Shown: positions 30,075-39,916 of the stretch, in pieces | Position numbering within the stretch: the stretch's first letter is position 1 | Layout of the letters: each line of letters starts with the position of its first letter | Position numbers and translations under genes: made by a program | Assembly: GCF_002873455.1 (NCBI RefSeq) | Contig: NZ_MCUN01000006.1 | Coordinates: 1 to 64,000 of the forward strand | Reading direction: 5' to 3' | Origin: Vibrio splendidus | Lineage (GTDB): Bacteria > Pseudomonadota > Gammaproteobacteria > Enterobacterales > Vibrionaceae | Length of the DNA stretch: 64,000 nucleotides | The notes under the pieces: model-generated | Seen by the model: only the letters and a program-made list of their open reading frames with translations | The model's database searches: none | Told to the model about the DNA's origin: nothing

Positions 30075-30845
30075 TTAATCTACGTTAACCATGTGAAAAG
30101 ACTTAATTTTTGGCCCAATCATCTTACTACTATTAGTAAACCAACGACTAGGGTAATAAGTAACTTTACTAATATCGTTTTTCTGTGCAATAAGTCTGGC
30201 TGTCAAAGAAAATGTACTATTAGGAATAATAGCAAATCGAGCATTCTCAAGATATGAAAAGTCACCAAGCTCACTATTCATCATTATTTCGGTATCTTTA
30301 GGCAAGTAACTCGAAAATATATCTTTTGCTAAAGAGATATCATTAGTGATTATTGCTATTTTAAGTTCTTGCAGAGAAATATTTTCTTGTGAACAAAGTT
30401 CTGAAATAGCATTCAAATAATATTCAATTCTAATATTTTCAAAAATTTTAGCGTTGACAGGATCTAAGTAATCACCACCTCTGAAGTGAATAACTAAATC
30501 AAATTTTTCTTGTTGTTCACGGTATGTTAAAAGATGATTATAAAGGTACGATGAAAATGGGTCAGGTATTACATCATCATCTATATTCGCCTGAAAATAC
30601 CCATCAACCAAAAAACCCAGATCTAAATCACTACGAACACCATAAATTGTACTCTTAAAAAATCGCGCAGCAAGACCAAGCTTTGAGAGAAAATAGTTAT
30701 TGCAAGTCAAAATATCAAATTCAGAAAGACATTTATTTAAGTTGTATTCATTCGTATTAACAATGAATTTTTTTTCTTTGTTTAACATCAACGACAATTG
30801 AAGAATTTGGTTTCCCAAACCACCTCGAATATTAATTACGTTCAT
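30075..30845 (-). CDS. Alpha-1,2-fucosyltransferase-like protein (GT11)
   Basis: 256 aa with the three GT11 blocks: an N-terminal GGLGNQILQL, a donor-binding HFRGGDY (120-126; the usual HxRRxDY with Gly for the second Arg) and a C-terminal NSTFSLTARLI. GT11 enzymes transfer L-fucose from GDP-L-fucose, which fits the gmd-fcl genes in the same operon. It overlaps the flippase gene by 14 bp. Confidence 0.85.
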   Translation of the reverse strand: MNVINIRGGLGNQILQLSLMLNKEKKFIVNTNEYNLNKCLSEFDILTCNNYFLSKLGLAARFFKSTIYGVRSDLDLGFLVDGYFQANIDDDVIPDPFSSYLYNHLLTYREQQEKFDLVIHFRGGDYLDPVNAKIFENIRIEYYLNAISELCSQENISLQELKIAIITNDISLAKDIFSSYLPKDTEIMMNSELGDFSYLENARFAIIPNSTFSLTARLIAQKNDISKVTYYPSRWFTNSSKMIGPKIKSFHMVNVD

Positions 30846-31998
30846 TAGTTATAGCCTTGCCCTTATTAAAAAATTCTCTAATCAATGTATAACCTGCTAA
30901 GTAGACGCCAAAAAATATTGTAGTCATAATACATACGTCTTGTATTGTACTAATTTTTGATACTGAAGCAATCAAACCATAAATTAAACTAGATGAAAGC
31001 ATAATACCAATATTCAATAATGGATGATCGATACTCATAAAAAATGAAATAAACATCGATAGCCCGAACAAGTAAGATACGGAAGAAACTAAGATTACTT
31101 GATTTAATGTATAGTCAGACAAAGCTAATAAGTTCATCCCTATCATTAACGCAGTCACAGCGAATACACTTAACAAAGGGTAATGTATTAAACCAAAAAT
31201 CCTAGGCAGTTCTTTATCAGAATCACCAACTCTATTTTTATAAAGGTAAGTTAACATTGTTCCGAACAGAGCTACAGATACTGATGTATAAAGCCTTTGA
31301 ATTGAAACAAAATGTCCTAGATCTATTGATGTAAACTCACCAACAAAAATCTGTTCAAATTGAAAAAATAGTGAAAATGACATACTAGAAATAATTATCA
31401 TCGCCAATTCGGTAAAAGTCATCGTTTCTTTATTATTTGTAAATCGTTTTTTTATCCAACCAAAATCTAATTTAATACTGAATAGAATAAGTGTTAGTAA
31501 TGTAGATGCAAAATAAATTTTTGCCCAATCAACATGTGGAGAAAATAATAGAATACCAGAAAAAAATAATAATGGCTGAGATATCTGTAAGCAAAAACAA
31601 ACAGCTATTGACTCTTTGTAAATCAAAGATGCCACATAGAAACCAAGTATATGTAATATTAATGCTGATAATAAACAAATAATAGAGTTTACAAAAGAAC
31701 GATCAAAATTAAAGTAGACCAAAAACAAAAAAAACACAGCAAAAATCAGAACGCATGACTTAATATATAAAGTCAAAGCTGCTATGTTTTTTCTTGATAA
31801 AAGCACAGATGAAACAATAGATATTGAACTTGCGACACTAAATAAATAAATACCACCAACATAGTTATTTCTAACAAAGACACTAAGCTCTTGAAATCCA
31901 TAAAATGTAGGTCCTATAACAAAAATTAGAAAATTTACACCTGATGTTATCAATGAGCTTAAAATTAACAGATTTCTATTAGTAATAGCACCTAGCAT
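30832..31998 (-). CDS. Candidate O-unit/capsule flippase (Wzx-like)
   Basis: 388-aa protein almost wholly made of about twelve hydrophobic helices with short loops, the layout of polysaccharide transport proteins. Sequence-level motifs of the family are weak, as is usual for Wzx. The operon otherwise lacks a flippase, which supports the call. Overlaps both neighbours (7 and 14 bp). Very AT-rich. Confidence 0.7.
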   Translation of the reverse strand: MLGAITNRNLLILSSLITSGVNFLIFVIGPTFYGFQELSVFVRNNYVGGIYLFSVASSISIVSSVLLSRKNIAALTLYIKSCVLIFAVFFLFLVYFNFDRSFVNSIICLLSALILHILGFYVASLIYKESIAVCFCLQISQPLLFFSGILLFSPHVDWAKIYFASTLLTLILFSIKLDFGWIKKRFTNNKETMTFTELAMIIISSMSFSLFFQFEQIFVGEFTSIDLGHFVSIQRLYTSVSVALFGTMLTYLYKNRVGDSDKELPRIFGLIHYPLLSVFAVTALMIGMNLLALSDYTLNQVILVSSVSYLFGLSMFISFFMSIDHPLLNIGIMLSSSLIYGLIASVSKISTIQDVCIMTTIFFGVYLAGYTLIREFFNKGKAITNERN

Positions 31999-32765
31999 AA
32001 ACCTTTTACCGTAGATATATCTTCTACCAATTTAAAAATATCGCATTCATCTATTTTTTGAACTTCAAACACAATGTCAACTTTCGAATCTCTTTCCAGT
32101 TCGTTTACAACATTGGAAAAAAAATCGAGATATCCCTTTTGATAAGAGAAATCTGGAGTAGATAGATGTAAATGCTCCAATTCCTCCTTACATTGAGATA
32201 ACACTTCAATTACATCTAGACCTTCATCTAACATTTGTCCAGTATCCAAATGCAACCCCAAATTATCATGAGCCATACGTTTATTAAACTTCAAAAGCTG
32301 CGCTGTTGTGTTTATAAACTCACAGCCAAACCGACTCGAAACTGCTTCTACCATTAATTTAATATTAGTGTTTTCAAATAGGGCTAGAATTTTTCTGAAT
32401 CGGTCATCAACTGTACTTTCTGTGAGACTCTCCACAAAAATTCGAGTTCCCGGAGAACCCCAAAGAATGTACTTAACATTATATACTTTTGCGATAACGA
32501 TTAGCCTCTCAAAATGACATAACATATTGTTAAACTGCTGTTCACTACCTAAAAAAGCGACATCTTCAACACCAAAAAAAAGGGACTGTAAAGCGCTTAT
32601 TGGCTTAGAAATAGCTAGAGTTGCTTGTCCTCGATCGTCTAACAAATCCCACTTAGGGTTTGTAACTGTTGGAGCCCAATCGATACAGTCAGATACCGAT
32701 AAAAGCGAACCTTGTTCTGCAATCGATAATTTCGAATCTACTAGTGTAGAGTATCCAATTTTCAT
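31992..32765 (-). CDS. Sugar phosphate isomerase/epimerase-like TIM barrel
   Basis: 257 aa with the xylose-isomerase-like/AP-endonuclease-2 pattern: KIGYSTL at strand 1, YILWGSPG mid-barrel, KLMVEAVSSRFG, LHLDTGQML, LEHLHLSTPD and DIVFEVQK, giving several metal-ligand candidates (Glu, Asp, His). Such enzymes isomerise or epimerise sugars. Presence in a glycan operon next to an SDR and an FAD oxidoreductase suggests a modified sugar, but the reaction is unknown. Overlaps both neighbours. Confidence 0.72.
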   Translation of the reverse strand: MKIGYSTLVDSKLSIAEQGSLLSVSDCIDWAPTVTNPKWDLLDDRGQATLAISKPISALQSLFFGVEDVAFLGSEQQFNNMLCHFERLIVIAKVYNVKYILWGSPGTRIFVESLTESTVDDRFRKILALFENTNIKLMVEAVSSRFGCEFINTTAQLLKFNKRMAHDNLGLHLDTGQMLDEGLDVIEVLSQCKEELEHLHLSTPDFSYQKGYLDFFSNVVNELERDSKVDIVFEVQKIDECDIFKLVEDISTVKGLC

Positions 32766-33520
32766 TGTGTTTCTTCTTTATAAAATTTACCGATCAATGA
32801 CAGTGTTTTATTTTTGGAATATAAGTAATTATTAGTATTGGAGAACTCTCGAGCATACCTAGTTCCAATATCATAAACTATTTTTTTTGCATTGATGTCG
32901 AGTTCATCGGTATTAACATTTAAATAGGTAAACAACTCTTTAACTGATATTGGCTCAACAGCAACATTCAAAACCTTGATATTTTTCTTAGCTACATATT
33001 CTAATATATCAGTTAGGTTATCTAAACAAAACCACTGGAACTTACTATTAGGATTAAATCCAGATATATCTTTACCGACGATCAAGTCGTAAATAATATT
33101 CTTTTTAAGGCCTTGTCCAAATAGACCTGGTAACCTAATAACAATCACATTTTCAAAGTGGGCCGATATTTTTTCCTCCAAATAAAACCTATATTTGCCA
33201 TAAGGCTCATGGGATACACACTGTACATCCTCATCACTTGAAGCCTGCTCATCATATACATCAACCGTGCTAAACAATACGACTTTCTTGGCTCTAATTT
33301 TTGTTAGATCATTAAACAATGAATCAAGGTGGGACTTATAGTGCTCAGGATTTTGATTTGCAAACCATTTCCTTGCATCACCAGCAGCAATTACCAACTC
33401 ATCAAATGATTTTCCATATAAATCTGATATATTTTTTGAGTTTGCTAAGCTAGAATAACTCGCCTGCTTGACCAAATTACTGCCGACAAAACCTGTAAAG
33501 CCTACTAATGCTCTATTCAC
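32762..33520 (-). CDS. NAD-dependent epimerase/dehydratase-like SDR with YxxxR
   Basis: 252-aa extended short-chain dehydrogenase. The Rossmann glycine motif is GFTGFVGSNL, a conserved Ser/Thr lies in FSTVDVY, and the catalytic Tyr region is YGKYR, where the expected Lys at Tyr+4 is Arg. The substitution could alter or abolish redox chemistry. Probably acts on a nucleotide sugar; the product is unknown. Overlaps the glycosyltransferase upstream by 8 bp and the TIM-barrel gene by 4 bp. Confidence 0.75.
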   Translation of the reverse strand: MNRALVGFTGFVGSNLVKQASYSSLANSKNISDLYGKSFDELVIAAGDARKWFANQNPEHYKSHLDSLFNDLTKIRAKKVVLFSTVDVYDEQASSDEDVQCVSHEPYGKYRFYLEEKISAHFENVIVIRLPGLFGQGLKKNIIYDLIVGKDISGFNPNSKFQWFCLDNLTDILEYVAKKNIKVLNVAVEPISVKELFTYLNVNTDELDINAKKIVYDIGTRYAREFSNTNNYLYSKNKTLSLIGKFYKEETQ

Positions 33521-34433
33521 TTAATGCTCCCAATTTTTTTAAAATCGAACTTGCTTGCTTTTGGTATGAAAGATTAGATATTTCCCAACACTCTCTGGAT
33601 GCTTTTCTCAATGCGGTAATTTCATCAACTTGCATACCAGTAATATGTTTGTAATTTTTGTCTATATCTCCTATAGATTTGATATAGAAAAAACTATCTA
33701 CATTTGGGAATAATTGGTTAATTTTAGGGTGGTCATGGAAAATTATACCACCTAAAGATATAGCTTCTGCAAATCTCTCTACAATAATTCCTTTCTTAAT
33801 ATTAGCTTCACTATGAAATACCAAATTTATTTCTGACTTCCGATATGAATTTATTCTTTCAACTTCATTTATAACTGGTGGAGTTATTCGGACAAAGCTA
33901 TTATATTTTTTGTCACAGTGCTTTGTCCATTCAGATTTGTAATTACTACCTACAAATTGAAAATCAAAATCCCGTTTTTGTGTGTAACTTGGCTTAATTT
34001 CATGATTAGAACTGTATTTAAGTCGGTATATATCATACTGACTTTGAAATTTTACTAGAGCATCCTCAGTTTTAAGGTACTCTTTATCCATATCTTCACC
34101 TAGATGAACGGAGCGATAGCTAAATTCTTGCCAAACTGAAGTATCGAATGTTGTATGGAAATTCCAAAAAACCAGTTTACACACACTACGACTTAGATAA
34201 TAATATAATTTATCCTGTAATTGTCTCTTAAATAATCTATGAGTAAAATCACAACTAAAGTGATTTGATATATAAAGAATATCATCTTCACCTAGCAGAA
34301 GAATAGATTCTAAATCATTAACCTCTAAGTAAGTGTATCCATTGTTAACAAACCCAGAAGAAAATTTATCAAAATGATATTTATGAGTCCTTGGACAAGG
34401 GAAAAACCTGGTATTAAGAAGAGAGAAAATCAT
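33513..34433 (-). CDS. Probable glycosyltransferase (GT-B-like)
   Basis: 306 aa without transmembrane segments. The C-terminal half (INLVFHSEANIKKGIIVERFAEAISLGGIIFHDHP) resembles the donor-binding part of family 1/4-type glycosyltransferases, with the characteristic E and a glycine-rich turn. The N-terminal half is not recognised. The ATGA overlap with the polymerase candidate and tight operon placement support a glycan role. Confidence 0.6.
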   Translation of the reverse strand: MIFSLLNTRFFPCPRTHKYHFDKFSSGFVNNGYTYLEVNDLESILLLGEDDILYISNHFSCDFTHRLFKRQLQDKLYYYLSRSVCKLVFWNFHTTFDTSVWQEFSYRSVHLGEDMDKEYLKTEDALVKFQSQYDIYRLKYSSNHEIKPSYTQKRDFDFQFVGSNYKSEWTKHCDKKYNSFVRITPPVINEVERINSYRKSEINLVFHSEANIKKGIIVERFAEAISLGGIIFHDHPKINQLFPNVDSFFYIKSIGDIDKNYKHITGMQVDEITALRKASRECWEISNLSYQKQASSILKKLGALSE

Positions 34434-35545
34434 TTATCATTACCTACTTTATGAATTTTTATAGGGAACGCCATAATTAAACATAGCATCATTAAGAACA
34501 CCGCAAACTGCCGAGAGCCTTGAAAAAACAACAATGCAGAGTAAATTACAATATATATCACCGACAAGAAAATAAGAATTTTTGATTCACTTGAATAATA
34601 TTTATACTTATTCAAAACTCTATACAATATAAAAGGAAATGTTATACCACCAATAAAATAACATCCCTTTATTATCAACGCATAATAATCATATATTTCT
34701 TCATTTATTAAATACGATAATAGATCAATCACCCACTTTAATGGAATCATTAGAAAAAGTGCGATACGGACAATATATGTAACTAAATCGAAGCTGGTAT
34801 TCCTTATACATACATCAAATATACTATAATTACATTTAGCTTCTGTAAGTGTTAACGCTGAGTTTTGGAAACTGATAGATGTAGCTACAACAAAATCATA
34901 AACAGGTGATATGTATACACCGAAAATAACAAGAACTAATAACAAATATCTGCCTTTCTCCAAAAATAACTTATAGGTAACAAAGGAAAGTAAGGCTATC
35001 ATCAAAAACTCAGGCCTAGATAGAAGAACAAAAACAATAAAAGATAACAAATATATTATTTTACCTAGTGTTTTTTCAGATATGCTACTTAGGAATAGGC
35101 ACATTATTGAAAGAAGCATCACAGCCTCTTTCGAAATTATGAACAAATATGGGAGAAGAGGTAAGAATACTAATGATATATAGGATACATTAATCTCTTT
35201 GACTTGATTTGAAATTCTATTCAGAAAAAATAAATAGACAAAAAATATAACCACGTTATAAACATAAAAATTACCAAAAACCCAATAAAATGCAGACGAA
35301 AATGATACCACACCAATTGTGCTTAAATTTGGAGACATCAGAAAAATATCACCAATCTCTAATCCATTCGCAACTATATACTTTCCCATTTGCATATAAT
35401 AATATGCATCTATAATATATTCACTTTGTTCCAATAATGTAGAATCATAAATCCCTATCTCCATTTGAAATATATATGAAAAAAAAATGGATATAATCAG
35501 AAAGAATGACATGCAGATAAATATCTTAATTTTCCTTGAAAGCAA
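34430..35545 (-). CDS. Candidate polysaccharide polymerase (Wzy-like)
   Basis: 371-aa integral membrane protein with about ten helices and one larger loop around residues 215-245 that contains two cysteines (AKCNYSIFDVCIRN). The topology is typical of Wzy polymerases, which link flipped repeat units in the periplasm; sequence conservation in this family is too low for certainty. It is the only polymerase-like protein in the operon. Confidence 0.65.
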   Translation of the reverse strand: MLSRKIKIFICMSFFLIISIFFSYIFQMEIGIYDSTLLEQSEYIIDAYYYMQMGKYIVANGLEIGDIFLMSPNLSTIGVVSFSSAFYWVFGNFYVYNVVIFFVYLFFLNRISNQVKEINVSYISLVFLPLLPYLFIISKEAVMLLSIMCLFLSSISEKTLGKIIYLLSFIVFVLLSRPEFLMIALLSFVTYKLFLEKGRYLLLVLVIFGVYISPVYDFVVATSISFQNSALTLTEAKCNYSIFDVCIRNTSFDLVTYIVRIALFLMIPLKWVIDLLSYLINEEIYDYYALIIKGCYFIGGITFPFILYRVLNKYKYYSSESKILIFLSVIYIVIYSALLFFQGSRQFAVFLMMLCLIMAFPIKIHKVGNDK

Positions 35546-35556
35546 CTTAGCTATTC

Positions 35557-36426
35557 CTATTTCTTAGTGCCTAAATTAAAAAAGTTAAGGATAATTCCCA
35601 TTTTGTGGAGAGCATGGGCTAGAATTGTTTTAGACAGCCTCTTATCATGCCTTTCAAAGGCTATATAATAATACTGTGGGAACACTTCTTCTAACTTACA
35701 GATACTAGTTTTATCATTGATATTTATAATTTCACTTCCATACCTAAACCATAAATCATTATTAAGATTTACATTGCTTTTCGAGCTTAATATATAATTC
35801 CCATAGGTTTCATACTCACTAAACTCACTATTATCAATTAAATTCAATTTACTAATAACAGTATGATACCAACCCAGGTCTTTTTCATTGACTCGTTCAA
35901 TTAGTACTTCTAAATCACTTACTTTCATCAACATATATTGAGAAATAAAGGACTTGTCCACCTGCTTATCAATGCTCAAAAGTTTTTTTATTGTATCAAA
36001 ATAAGGAGTGTGATTCTCTTTTGCCATATTAAACTGGTAAATATCCGAATCAAATTCCATTGGCTTTATTAAAACAGTGTCAGCATCCCATATCAGATAA
36101 CTTCTCTCACTGATACAAAGGCCATATTGCCACTTAAGAAACTGTTGTAGATACCACCCAAACCTATTCACTTTATGTGCAAGGCCTATTTTTATTTTCT
36201 CTATATCAGGCTGTGGAATAATATTCGTTTCTTTGATTATATTAACATTTTCAAAATTTAGATCGCTTGCCATATTATAAAACATTAAGTATTGATGGTC
36301 TGGTACCACTATATCAACGCGACTCACATTACTATTGATAAGCAAGCCTTCAACAGCGAGTCTAGCAGTATTCAATACCGATGCCTCAGCAACTATAACA
36401 CACGGAATACTCTCAATATTACTCAT
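35557..36426 (-). CDS. DUF6492-like putative glycosyltransferase
   Basis: 289-aa soluble protein. A conserved block GWYLQQFLKWQYG followed by YLIWDADTVLIKP gives a DxD-type metal site (about residues 116-118), as in GT-A enzymes and in the DUF6492 group found in glycan loci. Donor and acceptor are unknown. Overlaps the next gene by 8 bp. Confidence 0.65.
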   Translation of the reverse strand: MSNIESIPCVIVAEASVLNTARLAVEGLLINSNVSRVDIVVPDHQYLMFYNMASDLNFENVNIIKETNIIPQPDIEKIKIGLAHKVNRFGWYLQQFLKWQYGLCISERSYLIWDADTVLIKPMEFDSDIYQFNMAKENHTPYFDTIKKLLSIDKQVDKSFISQYMLMKVSDLEVLIERVNEKDLGWYHTVISKLNLIDNSEFSEYETYGNYILSSKSNVNLNNDLWFRYGSEIININDKTSICKLEEVFPQYYYIAFERHDKRLSKTILAHALHKMGIILNFFNLGTKK

Positions 36427-37306
36427 CGACTACATTTAACCTCTTATCATCACTAGCTAAAGGCGTAGACATCTCTTCTACGATTATATAGCCATCTTTT
36501 TCTGTGAGTAAATCAATTAGACGCAAGACCAATTCACTAAGTCCACCGATGGATAAAAACAGAAGTATAGCGATTCCATATAGTGGGGCTAACGATGAAC
36601 TGGAAAAAGTAATTGTGAAAATTGAAACTATCGTAGATAAAATCGCCCCAAACAAGTAAAAATTACGAATTATTTGAGAATCTCCAAAAATGACATTTCT
36701 TAAAAAATATTTCAAATCATACAAGTGCTTATATTTCTTTGAACCTTGTTTATACTGATAGATATAAGTAGATAGACCAAGCTTATTCAAACGATATAAT
36801 ACATTATGGTGATATGAGCCACTCTTTAACAACATATTAATTGCATGTCTGGATAAACAACGGAGCTTTGTGTCACCTTCAGGTATACTCTTCCCAGTTA
36901 ACTTGGTAGCATATGTTATCAAACTACTTCTAGGTTCAGATGTCCCAACAACAACTCCATTAATCTGTATATTTTTTGAGACTATATCATTAATTACAGA
37001 TATCGGATCCGAATCAATATCTAGTAATACGACATAATCTCCAATAGCATTTTCAAGGCCAGCAACAATCGCGGTGTCAGGGCTAACTTTACTATTCATT
37101 CTTAATAGTCTTAATGAGGGTAAGGAACTAGATGCTTCTTTTAATGCAGTATAATCACCTTCATTTAATCCATTTGATAATATTATAATCTCACTTGAAT
37201 AATAATCATCTACTAGGTGTTTCGATAGAATTGATAATTTTCTCGTTGTATTTTCGTCTAAATCAGTCATATCGCAAATAACACTAACTAGCTGTTGTTT
37301 CTTCAT
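36419..37306 (-). CDS. GT2 glycosyltransferase with two C-terminal membrane helices (GtrB-like)
   Basis: 295 aa. The N-terminal GT-A domain has VVLLDIDSDP as its DxD region (about 92-101). About residues 205-265 form two membrane helices as in DPM1/GtrB-type enzymes, which load a sugar onto undecaprenyl phosphate. It could make a lipid-linked monosaccharide for periplasmic decoration of the glycan, or act as an ordinary chain transferase. Separated by 2 bp from the FAD oxidoreductase gene. Confidence 0.7.
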   Translation of the reverse strand: MKKQQLVSVICDMTDLDENTTRKLSILSKHLVDDYYSSEIIILSNGLNEGDYTALKEASSSLPSLRLLRMNSKVSPDTAIVAGLENAIGDYVVLLDIDSDPISVINDIVSKNIQINGVVVGTSEPRSSLITYATKLTGKSIPEGDTKLRCLSRHAINMLLKSGSYHHNVLYRLNKLGLSTYIYQYKQGSKKYKHLYDLKYFLRNVIFGDSQIIRNFYLFGAILSTIVSIFTITFSSSSLAPLYGIAILLFLSIGGLSELVLRLIDLLTEKDGYIIVEEMSTPLASDDKRLNVVDE

Positions 37307-37308
37307 TT

Positions 37309-38433
37309 TTATTTACCTAAAACTTCTCTATCAATACAATCTACAGCGTCGAAAACATTGTCTATTTTCCCCCCCATAATACAGTGATACCCTTTAACAC
37401 CGTCATAGTTGGCCTTAAATAAAATAGGCCTTGAATCATCATTTGAACTAGATGGGAGAATGGTTTTAAGTTCCCAAATAGATTTTTTATATACCGCCTC
37501 TTTCATAATAGGCAAGTATCTACATACATCATTAGATATATATGGCCACGCACTTGATGACAAACTATCAAGTTGACTTCTCGAATTTAGCTCTCTTATT
37601 TTATCGTAATTATCATACTCCAACCTAGGTGTATATCTCACATGAGTTGTACTATGATATGGTGTCGAAGGAAAAGGCATACATGAAAAGAATGGGCCGC
37701 ACATCAATGTGATACCAAGGTTTTTAATTATTTCTGGCGGATCGACTAGCGCCATTTCCGTAAGCTCATGAATTAGAGCAATAGGTTTGATTCCAGATTC
37801 AACATTTACATGATTTATCGACGCATATGTACAGTTAAATACATGCTCATAAACTTTGCTATGACAATTGGATGCAGGTGACAACCTAATTTTCAATGTA
37901 TTTTCGTTAGATTGGATTATCTCTTCCACTAGTATTTCGTAGTTTATATCAACATCTAGACCTTGCAATTTTTCCATCATTTGCTTCCGCAACAATAAAA
38001 AGTCGAAGGCATATTCGTCAACGCTAAAAACTTCTTCGACAAGCTGAGGGTTAAACAGATCCCTGATTTTTTTAGATGCTTGATCACACCTAATATCAAC
38101 TCTTTCACAGAATTTGGAAAACTGATTTGCCGTAACCTTTCCTGATTTACTGCCTATTGCATAATATTTGTCAAATTGGTTAACTACACACTGATCAAAT
38201 TCTTCACAGAATCTTGCAAATGATTCATGCGATCTCGATGCTGTCAATATACTTCTCGGATAGTGATATCCGTTGTGAATTCTAGCTTGATTTACATAAG
38301 AAGATCTCATCATCGCTTCTTTTTCTTTTTCAAAAAGATCAACTTGATAACCGCGAAGAGCCATATGCCTAGCTATATAAAGCCCAAAAAAGCCACCTCC
38401 GATTATAGCAATCGAATTTTTCAAACCTACCAC
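37309..38433 (-). CDS. FAD-dependent oxidoreductase (DAO-like)
   Basis: 374-aa flavoprotein with an N-terminal dinucleotide fold (IAIIGGGFFGLYIARHMALRG, then an acidic FEKE at the end of strand 2) and the D-amino-acid-oxidase-type SSYVNQARIHNGYHYPRS and C-terminal GKIDNVFDA. Such enzymes oxidise amines or hydroxy acids. One inside a capsule operon suggests oxidation of a sugar or substituent, but this is inference. The GTG start at 38433 is the best available; a TTG nine bases on is the alternative. Confidence 0.75.
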   Translation of the reverse strand: MVGLKNSIAIIGGGFFGLYIARHMALRGYQVDLFEKEKEAMMRSSYVNQARIHNGYHYPRSILTASRSHESFARFCEEFDQCVVNQFDKYYAIGSKSGKVTANQFSKFCERVDIRCDQASKKIRDLFNPQLVEEVFSVDEYAFDFLLLRKQMMEKLQGLDVDINYEILVEEIIQSNENTLKIRLSPASNCHSKVYEHVFNCTYASINHVNVESGIKPIALIHELTEMALVDPPEIIKNLGITLMCGPFFSCMPFPSTPYHSTTHVRYTPRLEYDNYDKIRELNSRSQLDSLSSSAWPYISNDVCRYLPIMKEAVYKKSIWELKTILPSSSNDDSRPILFKANYDGVKGYHCIMGGKIDNVFDAVDCIDREVLGK

Positions 38434-38494
38434 CCAATAAATAAGATTAAAAATAGTTCCTATCTAAAGAACCAAAGAGTTATGATATTTTATA

Positions 38495-39913
38495 TCATTC
38501 TATTTCAATAATTTTTTCCAAAACATGAATAACCAAGCTTTCAGATAGTTCATTACTATCTGTCTCACAATAGCAACGTAGTTCCGGAGCATTACCTGAG
38601 GGCCTTAAATGTATAATATTGTTCTTCTCTAGTGTTATTCTTAACCCATCAGTTAAATCAACTTTTTCTACTTGACCATTTATTTCTAATTTTTTAATTA
38701 ATTGATTAGGATCGTCTATACCATTAGAAATAATAGTACGGCTACGATGAGGCGGAAAATTCTGAATCCTATCGCTATAAGTATATCGTTTGGGTAATTG
38801 CCTCACTAACTCTGAAATGCCTTTCTCATTTGACATCGCAAGGAGGATGATTGCAGGTAGGACAGCATCTCGGGTAGGCAAAGAGCTCAATGACTTTCCA
38901 TTTACCATTATGTCTGTCCCTAATAAGTAACCACCATTAGCTTCAAAACCCGCTACAGAGTTGTAATCCATTATCAAATGACCAAACGCTTCAATTACAA
39001 AAGGGGAACCAATTTTTGTTCTCTCTATACAAGAAAAAACACCACTAGCTTCTATTGATGTATTACAACTCACCGGTACTGCTAAAGCTTCAATATTTAA
39101 AAACTGAGAGCATAACAGACCTAAAATATCGCCTCTCAACCAATCACCATTTTCATCCGAGACTAATGGGCGGTCACCATCACCATCTGTAGAGAATATT
39201 GCATCTAAATCATATTTCTTTGCCCATGCTTTGGCCTTTATCTTATCAGCTTCAGACACAGCTTCTGTATCAATTGGAACAAATTCATCACTACGCTCTA
39301 AAGAGATTACGTCTGCACCTAAATGAGTAAATAGCTCTTTGTATAAGTCTCTTCCAGCACTAGAGTGTTCATATATCGCTATTCGCTTCCCATTAAGCAG
39401 TTGCTTATTAAATAATTTAGTGTAACGCTCAATATAAGCTTTCCCGGCTGAGGAATTAACATCTAAATCTCTTCTAGTAGCAGACAATTTCACTTCAGAA
39501 TTACTACTCATAATTAGCAGCTCATCTTCTTTCGTTATTTCACCATCAGGCCGATAAAATTTCAATCCATTACGGTCAAAAGGGATATGACTTCCAGTCA
39601 CCATTATGCTAGGTATTTCCTTTTGCATAGATGAATATGCTAGGGCTGGCGTTGGTATTACTCCGTAATATATCGTTTCAATGCCAAGTTCTTGAAGAGC
39701 ATCCGCACAAGCTTTCGCCATTTGAGGGCTACTTGGGCGATTATCAATCGCAATTGCTACTTGTTGAAAAGAATACCTTCCTAACATTGAGTCAATAAAA
39801 GCACAGGTAAAAGCAGCACAAACTTCATCGTTAAATTGACTAACTAAACCACGAGCGCCACTTGTACCAAAGGCAACACCACTGTTTTTTAATACTTCAG
39901 AACTAATCAACAT
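38495..39913 (-). CDS. manB: Phosphomannomutase
   Basis: Converts mannose-6-phosphate to mannose-1-phosphate for GDP-mannose synthesis. 472 aa with the phosphoserine loop as TGSHIP (S108; the usual form is TASHNP), the Mg2+ loop DGDGDRP and the C-terminal phosphate-binding RPSGNAPELR. The altered serine loop marks a divergent ManB subfamily; activity is still likely. Three bases after manC. Confidence 0.9.
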   Translation of the reverse strand: MLISSEVLKNSGVAFGTSGARGLVSQFNDEVCAAFTCAFIDSMLGRYSFQQVAIAIDNRPSSPQMAKACADALQELGIETIYYGVIPTPALAYSSMQKEIPSIMVTGSHIPFDRNGLKFYRPDGEITKEDELLIMSSNSEVKLSATRRDLDVNSSAGKAYIERYTKLFNKQLLNGKRIAIYEHSSAGRDLYKELFTHLGADVISLERSDEFVPIDTEAVSEADKIKAKAWAKKYDLDAIFSTDGDGDRPLVSDENGDWLRGDILGLLCSQFLNIEALAVPVSCNTSIEASGVFSCIERTKIGSPFVIEAFGHLIMDYNSVAGFEANGGYLLGTDIMVNGKSLSSLPTRDAVLPAIILLAMSNEKGISELVRQLPKRYTYSDRIQNFPPHRSRTIISNGIDDPNQLIKKLEINGQVEKVDLTDGLRITLEKNNIIHLRPSGNAPELRCYCETDSNELSESLVIHVLEKIIEIE

Positions 39914-39916
39914 TTC

